A stretch of DNA of 64,000 nucleotides, taken from contig JBDXGY010000002.1 in the NCBI GenBank assembly GCA_039989895.1, positions 1 to 64,000 of the forward strand, written 5' to 3'. Under the pieces are notes generated by a model. That model was given only the letters and a program-made list of their open reading frames with translations, did no database searches and was not told the DNA's origin. How positions within the stretch are numbered: the stretch's first letter is position 1; each line of letters begins with the position of its first letter. Below are positions 1 to 8,185 of the stretch, in pieces. This stretch comes from Hyphomicrobiales bacterium. Its GTDB lineage: Bacteria > Pseudomonadota > Alphaproteobacteria > Rhizobiales > JACESI01. Both the position numbers and the translations under genes were made by a program.

Positions 1-1094
<1,094 letters not shown>

Positions 1095-1110
1095 GGTCCA
1101 GTCATAGAGC

Positions 1111-1809
1111 TTAGCCGGCTTTTGTTATATCCAGTCCAAAGGCTTGAAGCGCGCTGATCCAGTCGGCGGTTGTGCTGCTGATTTTGGAGCGATGTGGTGT
1201 CCAAAAGGAAATCATATATAATCGGCCATCACCGCTATAGACGCTTAATTCATGATAGGAGCGATCGACGACCTGATCGAGGTCTGTATCCAGTATTGTG
1301 CTACGGAATTTTATGCGTGATTCACCCCAAGAACAATTGAGCGGGGTTGCCTCGTTTTGTATGTCACAAAGGGTGGCAAAATGAACATATCCACGATGAA
1401 CGCCAATGAAGGGCGACTGGTTCACGCGGCTCATGATGTGAACATTGGATGTATCAGAAACAGCAACGTCTCTCAGCGCTTCCAATTCTCCTGTGACATC
1501 CGTTGAAAATAAGGGGTCGTCACGGACACCAATGTGTTCTTGGCTTGTATCTACATCAATTGTTATGACCATAAGGCGATGTGTTTCATTGCCGCATTCA
1601 AGAAGACCCGATGTGAAGCCATCAGTCATTGCATCGAAAGACGGTCCCTTTATCGCATTGCCATTTTTATCAGGGATAAGAAATTCACAAGCCTCAGCAT
1701 TTTGTGGAGCTGCGAAAACAAAAAAACTCACTAGAAAAGCTGTGAGGGTAGAAAAAACGCACTTTTTACCGAAGAACTTTTTGGAGAAAATCAAAGAAAG
1801 ATACTTCAT
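1111..1809 (-). CDS. Hypothetical secreted protein
   Basis: A 232-residue protein with a basic start and a hydrophobic stretch (about residues 18-34) ending at AAPQNAEA, a probable Sec signal peptide, so the mature part should be periplasmic or exported. The mature domain has four cysteines (in EACEF, LLECG, ATLCD, LNCSWG) that could form two disulfides. I do not recognise a family. The start is supported by GAGG six bases before the ATG. It converges on ftsY and is divergent from ispZ with a 225 bp gap. It appears to be a single-gene unit. Confidence 0.75.
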   Translation of the reverse strand: MKYLSLIFSKKFFGKKCVFSTLTAFLVSFFVFAAPQNAEACEFLIPDKNGNAIKGPSFDAMTDGFTSGLLECGNETHRLMVITIDVDTSQEHIGVRDDPLFSTDVTGELEALRDVAVSDTSNVHIMSRVNQSPFIGVHRGYVHFATLCDIQNEATPLNCSWGESRIKFRSTILDTDLDQVVDRSYHELSVYSGDGRLYMISFWTPHRSKISSTTADWISALQAFGLDITKAG

Positions 1810-2034
1810 GTGAACCTCACAAGTTAGCGGTTGTATCTCCCTGATGACTTTTCTTATTGACTAAAGTAGACCCGCTAAACCTTAACAAGATGTTTAGATC
1901 TGTTAAAGGTAACTAAAGGCATCGCAGCCGCAGATAACGTCCTTAGTATTGAAATCCTGATTTAACTTGACTGGACAGATGCCCCTATCCGATCCATATG
2001 AGGACTATCAATGTATAAAACATAGAGAACATTC

Positions 2035-2688
2035 GTGAAAAACCAAGCAACAAATATGAAAAAACCTGAAGTAAATCCTATTTTGAAGTTTGCCCTCGAG
2101 TTGGGGCCATTGCTTGTGTTCTTTTTTGTGAATTCGCGCGGCGAAAAGCTTGCCGAGAGTTTTCCTATTTTAGCGCGATTTGGTGAGCCGATCTTCATGG
2201 CAACAGGTTTGTTCATGGTTGCGATGGTGATTTCCCTGACGGTCTCTTTGATCTTGACGAAAACCGTTCCTATCATGCCGCTTGTGACCCTTGTTGTTGT
2301 TTTGATTTTCGGTGGTCTTACGCTTTATTTACAAGACGAGATTTTTATCAAAATGAAGCCGACTATCGTGAATGTTATATTCGGTAGCGCTTTGTTTATA
2401 GGCCTTTTTTATGGAAAATTGGTTTTGAAATATGTTTTTGGAGCGGCTTTCAAACTCAAAGAAGAAGGTTGGGAAATACTGACCAAGCGATGGGGCATGT
2501 TTTTCTTTTTTCTCGCCATCTTGAATGAGGTGGTTTGGCGGAATTACTCGACAGATTTCTGGGTTGCCTTCAAGGTTTGGGGAACAATGCCAATTACGAT
2601 GGTCTTTGCAATTGTGCAGATGGGTATTGTCACTAAATATGCTCTGCCTGAGGAGGATGATGAGCAGGAAAATCAACCGGCTGATTAG
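2035..2688 (+). CDS. yciB: Septation protein A family inner-membrane protein (IspZ/YciB)
   Basis: A 217-residue polytopic membrane protein of the YciB/IspZ (intracellular septation protein A) family, which in enterobacteria helps maintain envelope integrity and interacts with cell-division and elongation proteins. Visible features are several hydrophobic segments, a charged [19 protein letters not shown] start, and the family-typical [21 protein letters not shown] and IVQMG stretches near the end. The position next to ftsY is common in Rhizobiales. The start given is GTG; an in-frame ATG at 2056 is a plausible alternative that removes seven residues. The C-terminus is acidic (EEDDEQENQ), presumably cytoplasmic. 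Confidence 0.93.
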   Translation: MKNQATNMKKPEVNPILKFALELGPLLVFFFVNSRGEKLAESFPILARFGEPIFMATGLFMVAMVISLTVSLILTKTVPIMPLVTLVVVLIFGGLTLYLQDEIFIKMKPTIVNVIFGSALFIGLFYGKLVLKYVFGAAFKLKEEGWEILTKRWGMFFFFLAILNEVVWRNYSTDFWVAFKVWGTMPITMVFAIVQMGIVTKYALPEEDDEQENQPAD

Positions 2689-3037
2689 GCCGCGTCTTTA
2701 AATATATTACGATTTCAAGATGTGTGCTGAATGGTTGATAGAGTAAGTATCGATCACAGGCTTTAATGACCTAAAATTACGGTTGACGACAATGGCGGTT
2801 ATCCCCTTTGCGGATAGATTGAAAAAAGAGATCGAATTCCTTGTTCTTACTGATACGTAAGATGAACTTGAATATTATCGACATAGGAGTATTTTGCATG
2901 GCGTGCTTGTGCAATTTGGTCGGTGAGGAGGCTTAAGTAGCGACGATCAAGCACTCGTGACTCGCATATGATGATAAGCTTTAGTATTTAGATGTGATGT
3001 TGTTCTTTTATGATCCAAATTATCCGGAGTATTCGTT
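2689..3037. other. Intergenic region with a possible gene remnant
   Basis: About 350 bp without a full gene. A short open frame at 2792-2860 reads MAVIPFADRLKKEIEFLVL and then stops; its RLKKEIEFL pattern recalls the N-terminus of HD-domain hydrolases, so it may be a decayed remnant, but 22 residues are too few to be sure. The part next to 3038 must hold the promoter of the DUF1223 gene. No terminator hairpin with a T-tract was seen after yciB. Confidence 0.4.
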
Positions 3038-3040
3038 TTG

Positions 3041-3814
3041 ATGCATCTTTTGACTTCGATGAAGAAACTGCTGCCATCATTTTTTTTAGCAATGAAATCG
3101 TCTGGAATTTTATTGAGTGCTAGCGCTTTTGGCGTCTCAATGGTTGCTGCGCCTGCTGCTTTTGCAGGTGCAAAGGGTGTTGTCGAGCTCTATACAAGTC
3201 AAGGCTGCTCTTCTTGCCCTCCTGCAGATAAGTTGGCGCATGAGTATTCAAAAAACCCTGATCTGGTGGTTTTAACGCTGCCGGTTACTTATTGGGATTA
3301 TCTCGGCTGGAAAGATACATTCGCCCATAAAGAATTCACCAATCGCCAATATAGCTATGCGGGTTTGCGCGGGGATCGTTCTGTTTATACGCCGCAAGTC
3401 GTTGTGAATGGATACGACCATGCGGTTGGTAGCAATGCATCAGAAATTAACACTCTTTTATCTAGCGGATCCTTACCTGTTGATGTCGATATTAAGTCGG
3501 CAGGCGAAAGTGTGATTATCAAGGTTGATGGGCTTTCTTCTTATAGCGCCGCTACTATTTGGGTGGCGCTTTTGAAAAAAGAAGGCACTGTTGCCATTGG
3601 CCGCGGGGAAAACAGGAATCGTAAAATCACTTACACGAATATTGTTAGAGAAATGCGCCCTCTAGGAGAATGGAATGGTGACCCTATGGCTGTTAAATTG
3701 TCTAAGAGTGATCTGATGAAAGGTGAGGTTGATAGTTTCGCTATATTGTTACAAACAAAACATAAAGGTCATCCATCTAATATTTTGGGCGCTGCCATTT
3801 GGGATGGTACTTAG
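3041..3814 (+). CDS. DUF1223 family secreted thioredoxin-fold protein
   Basis: A 257-residue exported protein. The N-terminus (to about residue 42) is a long signal peptide ending near AAPAAFA. The mature part starts GVVELYTSQGCSSCPPADK, a hallmark of DUF1223, with a CxxC motif (CSSC) placed as in thioredoxin-like folds, followed by LPVTYWDYLGWKDTFA and VYTPQVVVNG, also conserved in that family. The function is unproven; a periplasmic thiol or redox role is an inference from the CxxC. The ATG at 3041 follows a TTG at 3038 and a GGAG at 3026; an ATG at 3059 would shorten the signal peptide and is also possible. It is a single gene ending at a strong bidirectional terminator. Confidence 0.9.
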   Translation: MHLLTSMKKLLPSFFLAMKSSGILLSASAFGVSMVAAPAAFAGAKGVVELYTSQGCSSCPPADKLAHEYSKNPDLVVLTLPVTYWDYLGWKDTFAHKEFTNRQYSYAGLRGDRSVYTPQVVVNGYDHAVGSNASEINTLLSSGSLPVDVDIKSAGESVIIKVDGLSSYSAATIWVALLKKEGTVAIGRGENRNRKITYTNIVREMRPLGEWNGDPMAVKLSKSDLMKGEVDSFAILLQTKHKGHPSNILGAAIWDGT

Positions 3815-3837
3815 AAAATTGTGTTTGATCACGAAAT

Positions 3838-3867
3838 AAAAAAGCCGGATCATTGATCCGGCTTTTT
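3838..3867. terminator. Bidirectional rho-independent terminator
   Basis: Perfect 9-bp stem GCCGGATCA/TGATCCGGC (3844-3852 and 3854-3862) with a one-base loop in the strict pairing, flanked by six A on the left and five T on the right. It lies between the convergent DUF1223 gene and htpG and can stop transcription from both sides. Confidence 0.93.
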
Positions 3868-3888
3868 GGTTTTAGAGCGCTTTTTACA

Positions 3889-5808
3889 TTAAGCTAAAAT
3901 AGCATCATAAAAATGATTAAGTGCAGAGGCGAATTTTGCAGGATCAGTTGGCTGTTCACCATCCAAAATCCGCGCTTGACCATGCAAGAGCGTTGCGATC
4001 TGTTTTGCTTGGTCTTTATCCTTCTCATTTTCAACATAAGTTGCCAGCTTTTTGATCATTGTGTGGGATGCATTCACTTCGAGTACGGGGGCCGGGTTCA
4101 TGGCGGCGTCTGGTTGATCTTTTAGGATTTTTTGCAGCTGCATATCCATAGCGCCTTCAGAGGCGACCAAACAGACGGGGCTTTCTGCAAGGCGTGAGGA
4201 AGCTCGAACCTCTGAGACATCATCGCCTAGTGTTTCTTTTAAGAATAGATACAGGTTGGCGAGTTCAGGCGTTTCCTCATCTTTTTTATCATCGTCAGCA
4301 TTCGCGGGTTTGATCGTTTCAAGATCGTCTGACCCTTGAGTGACCGATTTAAACGGTTTGCCTTGATAGCCAAGGGCGGTGCGCACCCAAAAGGCGTCAA
4401 CAGGATCGGCAAGATAGAGAACCTCAACCTCGCGGGCGCGATAACCTTCCAGATGAGGGCTTGCTTTGATCGCGTCTTCATTGTCACCAAGCGCATAATA
4501 TACCGCCGTCTGGTTTTCCTTCATGTCTTCGACATATGAGGCGAGAGAGCGCCATTTGCCATCTGATGTGCTGGATTTAAATCGAATGATCTCATAGATA
4601 TCATCACGACGAGCAATGTCTTCATAAAGCCCCTCCTTGATGACAGGGCCGAAGGCTTCCCAAATGTTTTCAAAGTCTTTTGGTTTTTTATCGGCGAGCT
4701 TTTTGATTTCAGATAAAATGCGTTTGGTCACACCCATTTTTATAGCTTCGAGCAGAGGATTGTCCTGTAAAAGCTCCCGGGAAATATTCAGCGGCAAATC
4801 TTCAGAATCAACAATTCCTCGCACGAAGCGAAGCCATGGTGGAAGTAGGTCAATGTCATCTGAAATAAACACACGGCGCACATATAGCTTCATGCGACCT
4901 TTGCGGTCAGGATTGAACAGATCGAAAGGTTTCATGCTTGGTAGAAAGGCCAGCACCGTATATTCGTGTCGGCCTTCTGCGCGATAATGGATTGTGCTGG
5001 CTGGATCATCAAATTGCCCGGAAACGTGACCATAGAATTCTTTGTATTCTTCTTCTGTGATCTCTGACTTTGGCTTTGTCCAAAGTGCACCACCATCGCT
5101 TAAAATGCGATCGAAGGACTGTTCTGTTTCCTTGTCATCGTCGCCTTTGACCGTTTCCTTGCCTGTAATATGGATCGGCACGGGTACATGGGAGGAATAG
5201 GATCGTACGATTTCCTCAATCTTGGGGATGGAGGCATAGTCTTTTCCATCTTTTGACAGATGTAGACGAACCATCGTGCCGTGTTTGGCTTTCGGCATAT
5301 CCACGGCGTCTATTGTAAAGGTGCCCTCACCATCAGATGTCCACACATGGGTCTCAGTTGTTCCAGCTTTGCATGAATAAACCTCAACCTTATCGGCGAC
5401 CATGAAGGCAGAATAAAAGCCGACACCGAATTGTCCGATGAGAGAAGAGCCGTCGGATTTTTCTGATAAGCTTTCCATAAAGGCCTTTGTGCCTGAGCGG
5501 GCGATTGTGCCAAGATTGGAAATCAATTCATCGTTCGACATGCCAATGCCATTATCGGAAATTGAGAGAATATTTTCTTTTTCATCCAGTGCGAGAACGA
5601 TTTTGAAATCGGGATCGTTTTTGTTGAGATCTGGTGTGTCTATGGCAAGATAACGCAGCTTCTCACAAGCATCAGCCGCGTTTGATATGAGTTCGCGCAG
5701 GAAGATGTCTTTGTTTGAATAAACTGAATGCACCATCAGCTTTAAAAGCTGGGCAACCTCGGCTTCAAATACGTGTTCATTTTTGGTTTCAGCTTTTTTA
5801 GAGGCCAT
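3889..5808 (-). CDS. htpG: Molecular chaperone HtpG (bacterial Hsp90)
   Basis: ATP-dependent Hsp90 chaperone of the cytosol, acting on client folding under stress. With the ATG at 5808 it has 639 residues, the normal family length. The N-terminal GHKL ATPase domain shows LRELISNAADACEKLR, ISDNGIGM, LGTIARSGTKAF and IGQFGVGFYSAFMVADKV; the middle domain carries LFNPDRKGRMKLYVRRVFI and LPLNISRELLQ. A TTG 24 bases further upstream is open, but the ATG has the better ribosome site (GGGGGAAG about 8 bases before it). The gene is monocistronic, converging on the terminator at 3838. A TTTGAA-17 bp-TTATGT promoter candidate lies about 45 bp upstream of the start. Confidence 0.97.
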   Translation of the reverse strand: MASKKAETKNEHVFEAEVAQLLKLMVHSVYSNKDIFLRELISNAADACEKLRYLAIDTPDLNKNDPDFKIVLALDEKENILSISDNGIGMSNDELISNLGTIARSGTKAFMESLSEKSDGSSLIGQFGVGFYSAFMVADKVEVYSCKAGTTETHVWTSDGEGTFTIDAVDMPKAKHGTMVRLHLSKDGKDYASIPKIEEIVRSYSSHVPVPIHITGKETVKGDDDKETEQSFDRILSDGGALWTKPKSEITEEEYKEFYGHVSGQFDDPASTIHYRAEGRHEYTVLAFLPSMKPFDLFNPDRKGRMKLYVRRVFISDDIDLLPPWLRFVRGIVDSEDLPLNISRELLQDNPLLEAIKMGVTKRILSEIKKLADKKPKDFENIWEAFGPVIKEGLYEDIARRDDIYEIIRFKSSTSDGKWRSLASYVEDMKENQTAVYYALGDNEDAIKASPHLEGYRAREVEVLYLADPVDAFWVRTALGYQGKPFKSVTQGSDDLETIKPANADDDKKDEETPELANLYLFLKETLGDDVSEVRASSRLAESPVCLVASEGAMDMQLQKILKDQPDAAMNPAPVLEVNASHTMIKKLATYVENEKDKDQAKQIATLLHGQARILDGEQPTDPAKFASALNHFYDAILA

Positions 5809-5853
5809 CTTTTGGCTTCCCCCAAGTTTCAAGATTATTTATTTCAAGGCAAG

Positions 5854-5882
5854 ACATAAGTGTTCTTGGCGCAAATTTCAAA
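5854..5882 (-). promoter_or_regulatory. Candidate htpG promoter
   Basis: On the minus strand TTTGAA (plus 5877-5882) and TTATGT (plus 5854-5859) are separated by 17 bp, between the upstream terminator and the htpG start. The -35 resembles the CTTGAA of alphaproteobacterial heat-shock promoters, but the -10 does not clearly match RpoH, so the sigma factor is undecided. Confidence 0.4.
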
Positions 5883-5898
5883 GTGTAATGTGCGACAT

Positions 5899-5923
5899 AA
5901 AAAAAAGGCCGGCAAAGCCGACC
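5899..5923 (-). terminator. Rho-independent terminator, minus strand
   Basis: On the minus strand GGTCGGC-TTT-GCCGGCC (one G-U pair, plus 5907-5923) followed by eight T (plus 5899-5906). There is no T-tract on the plus side. It lies about 90 bp upstream of the htpG start and reads in the same direction as htpG, so it ends an upstream leftward transcript. Confidence 0.85.
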
Positions 5924-6040
5924 TATAAGATGGATGCTCAATGGGGATGAACATCATATTTTAATAGTATAAGCCGGCTCAGCATAAATCAATTGGGGGG
6001 CTGGGGGGCTGAAAAGAACCAATCTCTTTACGCTGAGCCG
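5899..6040 (-). ncRNA. Candidate small RNA upstream of htpG
   Basis: No ORF on the minus strand explains the terminator that ends here. Reading leftward, the segment starts with a long hairpin: a perfect 9-bp outer stem (CGGCTCAGC, plus 5975-5983, with 6032-6040), then TAAA/TTTA and ATTGG/CCAAT inner stems, and a 22-base loop that on the minus strand is rich in C (two CCCCCC runs split by AG). About 50 bases later comes a rho-independent terminator with eight T. C-rich loops of this kind are known in rhizobial and Rhodobacter sRNAs that pair with Shine-Dalgarno sequences. The promoter was not identified, and an htpG leader role is an alternative. Confidence 0.45.
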
Positions 6041-6254
6041 TCTTGGGTAGTGATGACAAGATGAGCTTTGTTTCAGGTTTTTGATTGGCTGAAATGCGGC
6101 AAAAACAAGGTTTTTTCGATTGAATGAAAAATCCTATCTATAGGCCAGATTGAGGATTGATAACTTGAGCATCTTCTTTTTTCCCAAGGAAATACAAGCT
6201 TTTAAGGCTTGCCAAATGATGTTTGCTGGTCAATCATGATTATGAAAAAGGGAG

Positions 6255-6701
6255 ATGCATTTGGATAATGAGAACTTTTTAAGTGATCGTGGCGGTCATC
6301 GGTCTCAAATGGGTGGTGATGTGATTCGCCTGCCAATATCTCGATCTGCAAAGAATAATGCCTCAGATAGTCGTAAAATAACAAACTCTAAAGGGTTCAC
6401 GCAGGTAACGTTTGACCGGCGTGAATTGTCTGAAATTCTCAGAGTCTACGGTTATAGAGTTTCACAGGGCGAGTGGCGCGATTATGCGATGGACTTTCAA
6501 AAGGACCGCGCTGTCTTTTCGATTTTCAAACGCGCGAGCGAAATGCCGGTTTTTCGGGTTGAGAAAAACCCTAAGCTTGCTCGCAAGCAAGGGGCTTATG
6601 CTGTTGTGAATGCCAGCGGTATGATTTTGAAGCGGGGCCATGAGTTACGCCAGGTTTTAAAAGTTTTGGAATCACGTAAACACTTGCGCGTGGTGGACTA
6701 A
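6255..6701 (+). CDS. DUF2794 family protein
   Basis: A 148-residue soluble protein. The C-terminal two thirds (about residues 52-148) match the DUF2794 family of alphaproteobacteria: FDRRELSEILRVYGYRV, GEWRDYAMDF, DRAVFSIFKRASEMP, FRVEKNPKLARKQGAY, ILKRGHEL. The first 50 residues are low in conservation and partly polar. No biochemical function is known for the family. The start is uncertain between ATG 6255 and TTG 6261, both close behind an AAAGGGAG ribosome site. Its stop overlaps the stop region of the convergent GNAT gene by 4 bp. Confidence 0.9.
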   Translation: MHLDNENFLSDRGGHRSQMGGDVIRLPISRSAKNNASDSRKITNSKGFTQVTFDRRELSEILRVYGYRVSQGEWRDYAMDFQKDRAVFSIFKRASEMPVFRVEKNPKLARKQGAYAVVNASGMILKRGHELRQVLKVLESRKHLRVVD

Positions 6702-7207
6702 AGCGCAGGCTTCAAGGTCTTTTGCATATAGACAACATCTAACCATTGGCCATGTTTGTAACCGACCTTTGACAGAGTCCCAGCGTGACTAAATCCTGTT
6801 CGTTCATGTAAAATAATTGAAACGGGCGGGTCTAATTTTGTGATGACCGCAATCATTTCATGAAAGCCACGGTGGCTGCATTCTTCTATAAGGGCTTTGA
6901 GAAGTGTCTTGCCGATGCCTTTTCCATGCGCTGTAGGTTTGAGATAAATGGCATTTTCAACGGTCTTTTCATAGGCTTTGCGGCTGTGAAAACTGCCTGC
7001 ATAAGAATAGCCGATGACGACGTTGTCTTCACAAACTACTAGATAAGGATAACCGCCTTTTGTGATGGCTTGATAGCGCTTTCGCATTTCGTCTTCTGAC
7101 GGTGCCTCATATTCAAACGAGGCAAGGCCATGGGTGACGTGGTCGCCATAGATCGCTGCAATGGCAGGAATATCACTATCTATGGCTGGGCGTATTATGA
7201 GGTTCAT
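6698..7207 (-). CDS. GNAT family N-acetyltransferase (Pat/MnaT-like)
   Basis: A 169-residue acetyl-CoA dependent N-acetyltransferase. The order IRPAIDSDIPAIAAIYGDHV, GLASFEYEAPSEDEM, GGYPYLV, GYSYAGSF, then the acetyl-CoA binding loop TAHGKGIGKTLL and the terminal GYKHGQWLDVVYMQK follow the phosphinothricin/methionine-sulfone acetyltransferase subgroup. The native substrate in such relatives is usually an amino-acid derivative; the exact one cannot be read from sequence. The 3' ends of this gene and the DUF2794 gene overlap tail to tail. It follows the BI-1 gene's upstream neighbourhood but is separated from it by a terminator, so it should be its own transcription unit. Confidence 0.9.
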   Translation of the reverse strand: MNLIIRPAIDSDIPAIAAIYGDHVTHGLASFEYEAPSEDEMRKRYQAITKGGYPYLVVCEDNVVIGYSYAGSFHSRKAYEKTVENAIYLKPTAHGKGIGKTLLKALIEECSHRGFHEMIAVITKLDPPVSIILHERTGFSHAGTLSKVGYKHGQWLDVVYMQKTLKPAL

Positions 7208-7245
7208 TGCTTATAAATAACGTGCGGTTTTGTGATAGGCAAAGA

Positions 7246-7272
7246 AAAAGGCGGCTCAAAAAACCGCCTTTT
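7246..7272 (-). terminator. Rho-independent terminator after the BI-1 gene
   Basis: Plus-strand AAAAGGCGG (7246-7254) pairs with CCGCCTTTT (7264-7272). On the minus strand the second arm continues into a T-rich tail, as expected for the end of the BI-1 transcript that stops at 7295. Confidence 0.85.
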
Positions 7273-7294
7273 GCATAAATTATGATCACTATTT

Positions 7295-8023
7295 CTATTC
7301 GCGGTTGCCAAGGAACTGCAGAAGGAACATGAACATATTGATGAAGTCGAGATAAAGACGCAGTGCACCCATGATCGCTTTGCGACCTTGAGTTTCTGAA
7401 TCGTCGCCTGCAAAATACATTTCTTTGATTTGCTGTGTGTCGTATGCGGTAAGACCGGCAAACACGAGCAGACCAATTACTGAGATTGCAAATTGTAGAG
7501 CGCTTGAACCAAGGAAAATGTTCACAACAGAGGCAATGATGATACCGAAGAGGCCCATCATCAAGAAGGAACCCATGCCTGAAAGGCTGCGTTTTGTTGT
7601 GTACCCATAAAGGCTCAATGAAGCGAAGGCCGCAGATGTAATGAAGAAGGTGCGGGCAACGCTTTCACCGGTAAAGACAAGCAAAATCCATGAGATTGAA
7701 ACACCGGTTACAGCCGCATAGGTCCAAAACACCAATTGTGCTGTGCTGGTTTTCATTTTGTGAATACCAAAAGAGAGCACCAGAACAAAACCGAGCGGCG
7801 CTAGCATGATGACCCATTTAAGCGGGCTTTGGAACAAAGTTTGAGCAATCTGTGGGTTGCTTGTCATCCAGCTGGACATGCCGTAAGCTGCCAAGCCTGT
7901 TAGAGCAACGGCTATTGCCATGTAGTTATACACGGACAGCATATAGGAGCGCAGACCCTGATCTATATCAGCATCTGTTTGCGCACTGTTTCTATATTGT
8001 GCGCGTCTTTGTAAATCATCCAT
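7295..8023 (-). CDS. ybhL: Bax inhibitor-1 family membrane protein (YbhL/YccA type)
   Basis: A 242-residue inner-membrane protein of the BI-1/TMBIM family, some members of which act as pH-sensitive calcium leak channels. About seven hydrophobic segments are visible (YMAIAVALTGLAAYGM, WVIMLAPLGFVLVLSF, LVFWTYAAVTGVSISWILL, FFITSAAFASLSLYGY, GSFLMMGLFGIIIASVVNIFL, FAISVIGLLVFAGLTAYDTQ, LRLYLDFINMFMFLLQF). The family-typical C-terminal TAYDTQQIKEMYF and ALRLYLDFINMFMFLLQ are present. ATG 8023 is preferred to GTG 8032 because AAAGGG sits directly before the GTG and at good distance from the ATG. The gene follows the ABC transporter operon with its own leader. Confidence 0.95.
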   Translation of the reverse strand: MDDLQRRAQYRNSAQTDADIDQGLRSYMLSVYNYMAIAVALTGLAAYGMSSWMTSNPQIAQTLFQSPLKWVIMLAPLGFVLVLSFGIHKMKTSTAQLVFWTYAAVTGVSISWILLVFTGESVARTFFITSAAFASLSLYGYTTKRSLSGMGSFLMMGLFGIIIASVVNIFLGSSALQFAISVIGLLVFAGLTAYDTQQIKEMYFAGDDSETQGRKAIMGALRLYLDFINMFMFLLQFLGNRE

Positions 8024-8049
8024 CGAAAACACCCTTTGAGATATTTATA

Positions 8050-8130
8050 CTAACGATAACAAGGTTCAGTTTTTAGCTAGACCTTGCTTTAATGTGAATA
8101 TGGTGACTTGAGAGCAAATACTCAAGTCAT
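8050..8130 (-). promoter_or_regulatory. Structured leader of the BI-1 gene (possible ybhL RNA motif)
   Basis: Two hairpins lie between the ABC permease stop and the BI-1 start: a perfect 9-bp stem TGACTTGAG/CTCAAGTCA (8104-8112 with 8121-8129) and a 6-bp stem CAAGGT/ACCTTG (8060-8065 with 8081-8086). A ybhL RNA motif has been described upstream of these genes in Rhizobiales. I infer it from position, not from a consensus match. The first hairpin could instead end the upstream ABC transcript, though it has no T-tract. Confidence 0.4.
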
Positions 8131-8185
8131 AAAACATGATATTCTGCCTTCAGTTTAGTGGTAAGCCCTGTTTGTGGCAATAACT

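Noticed and set aside
4637-4987. Plus-strand ORF of 116 codons inside htpG
   Set aside because: Antisense to conserved HtpG sequence, no ribosome site or family similarity.
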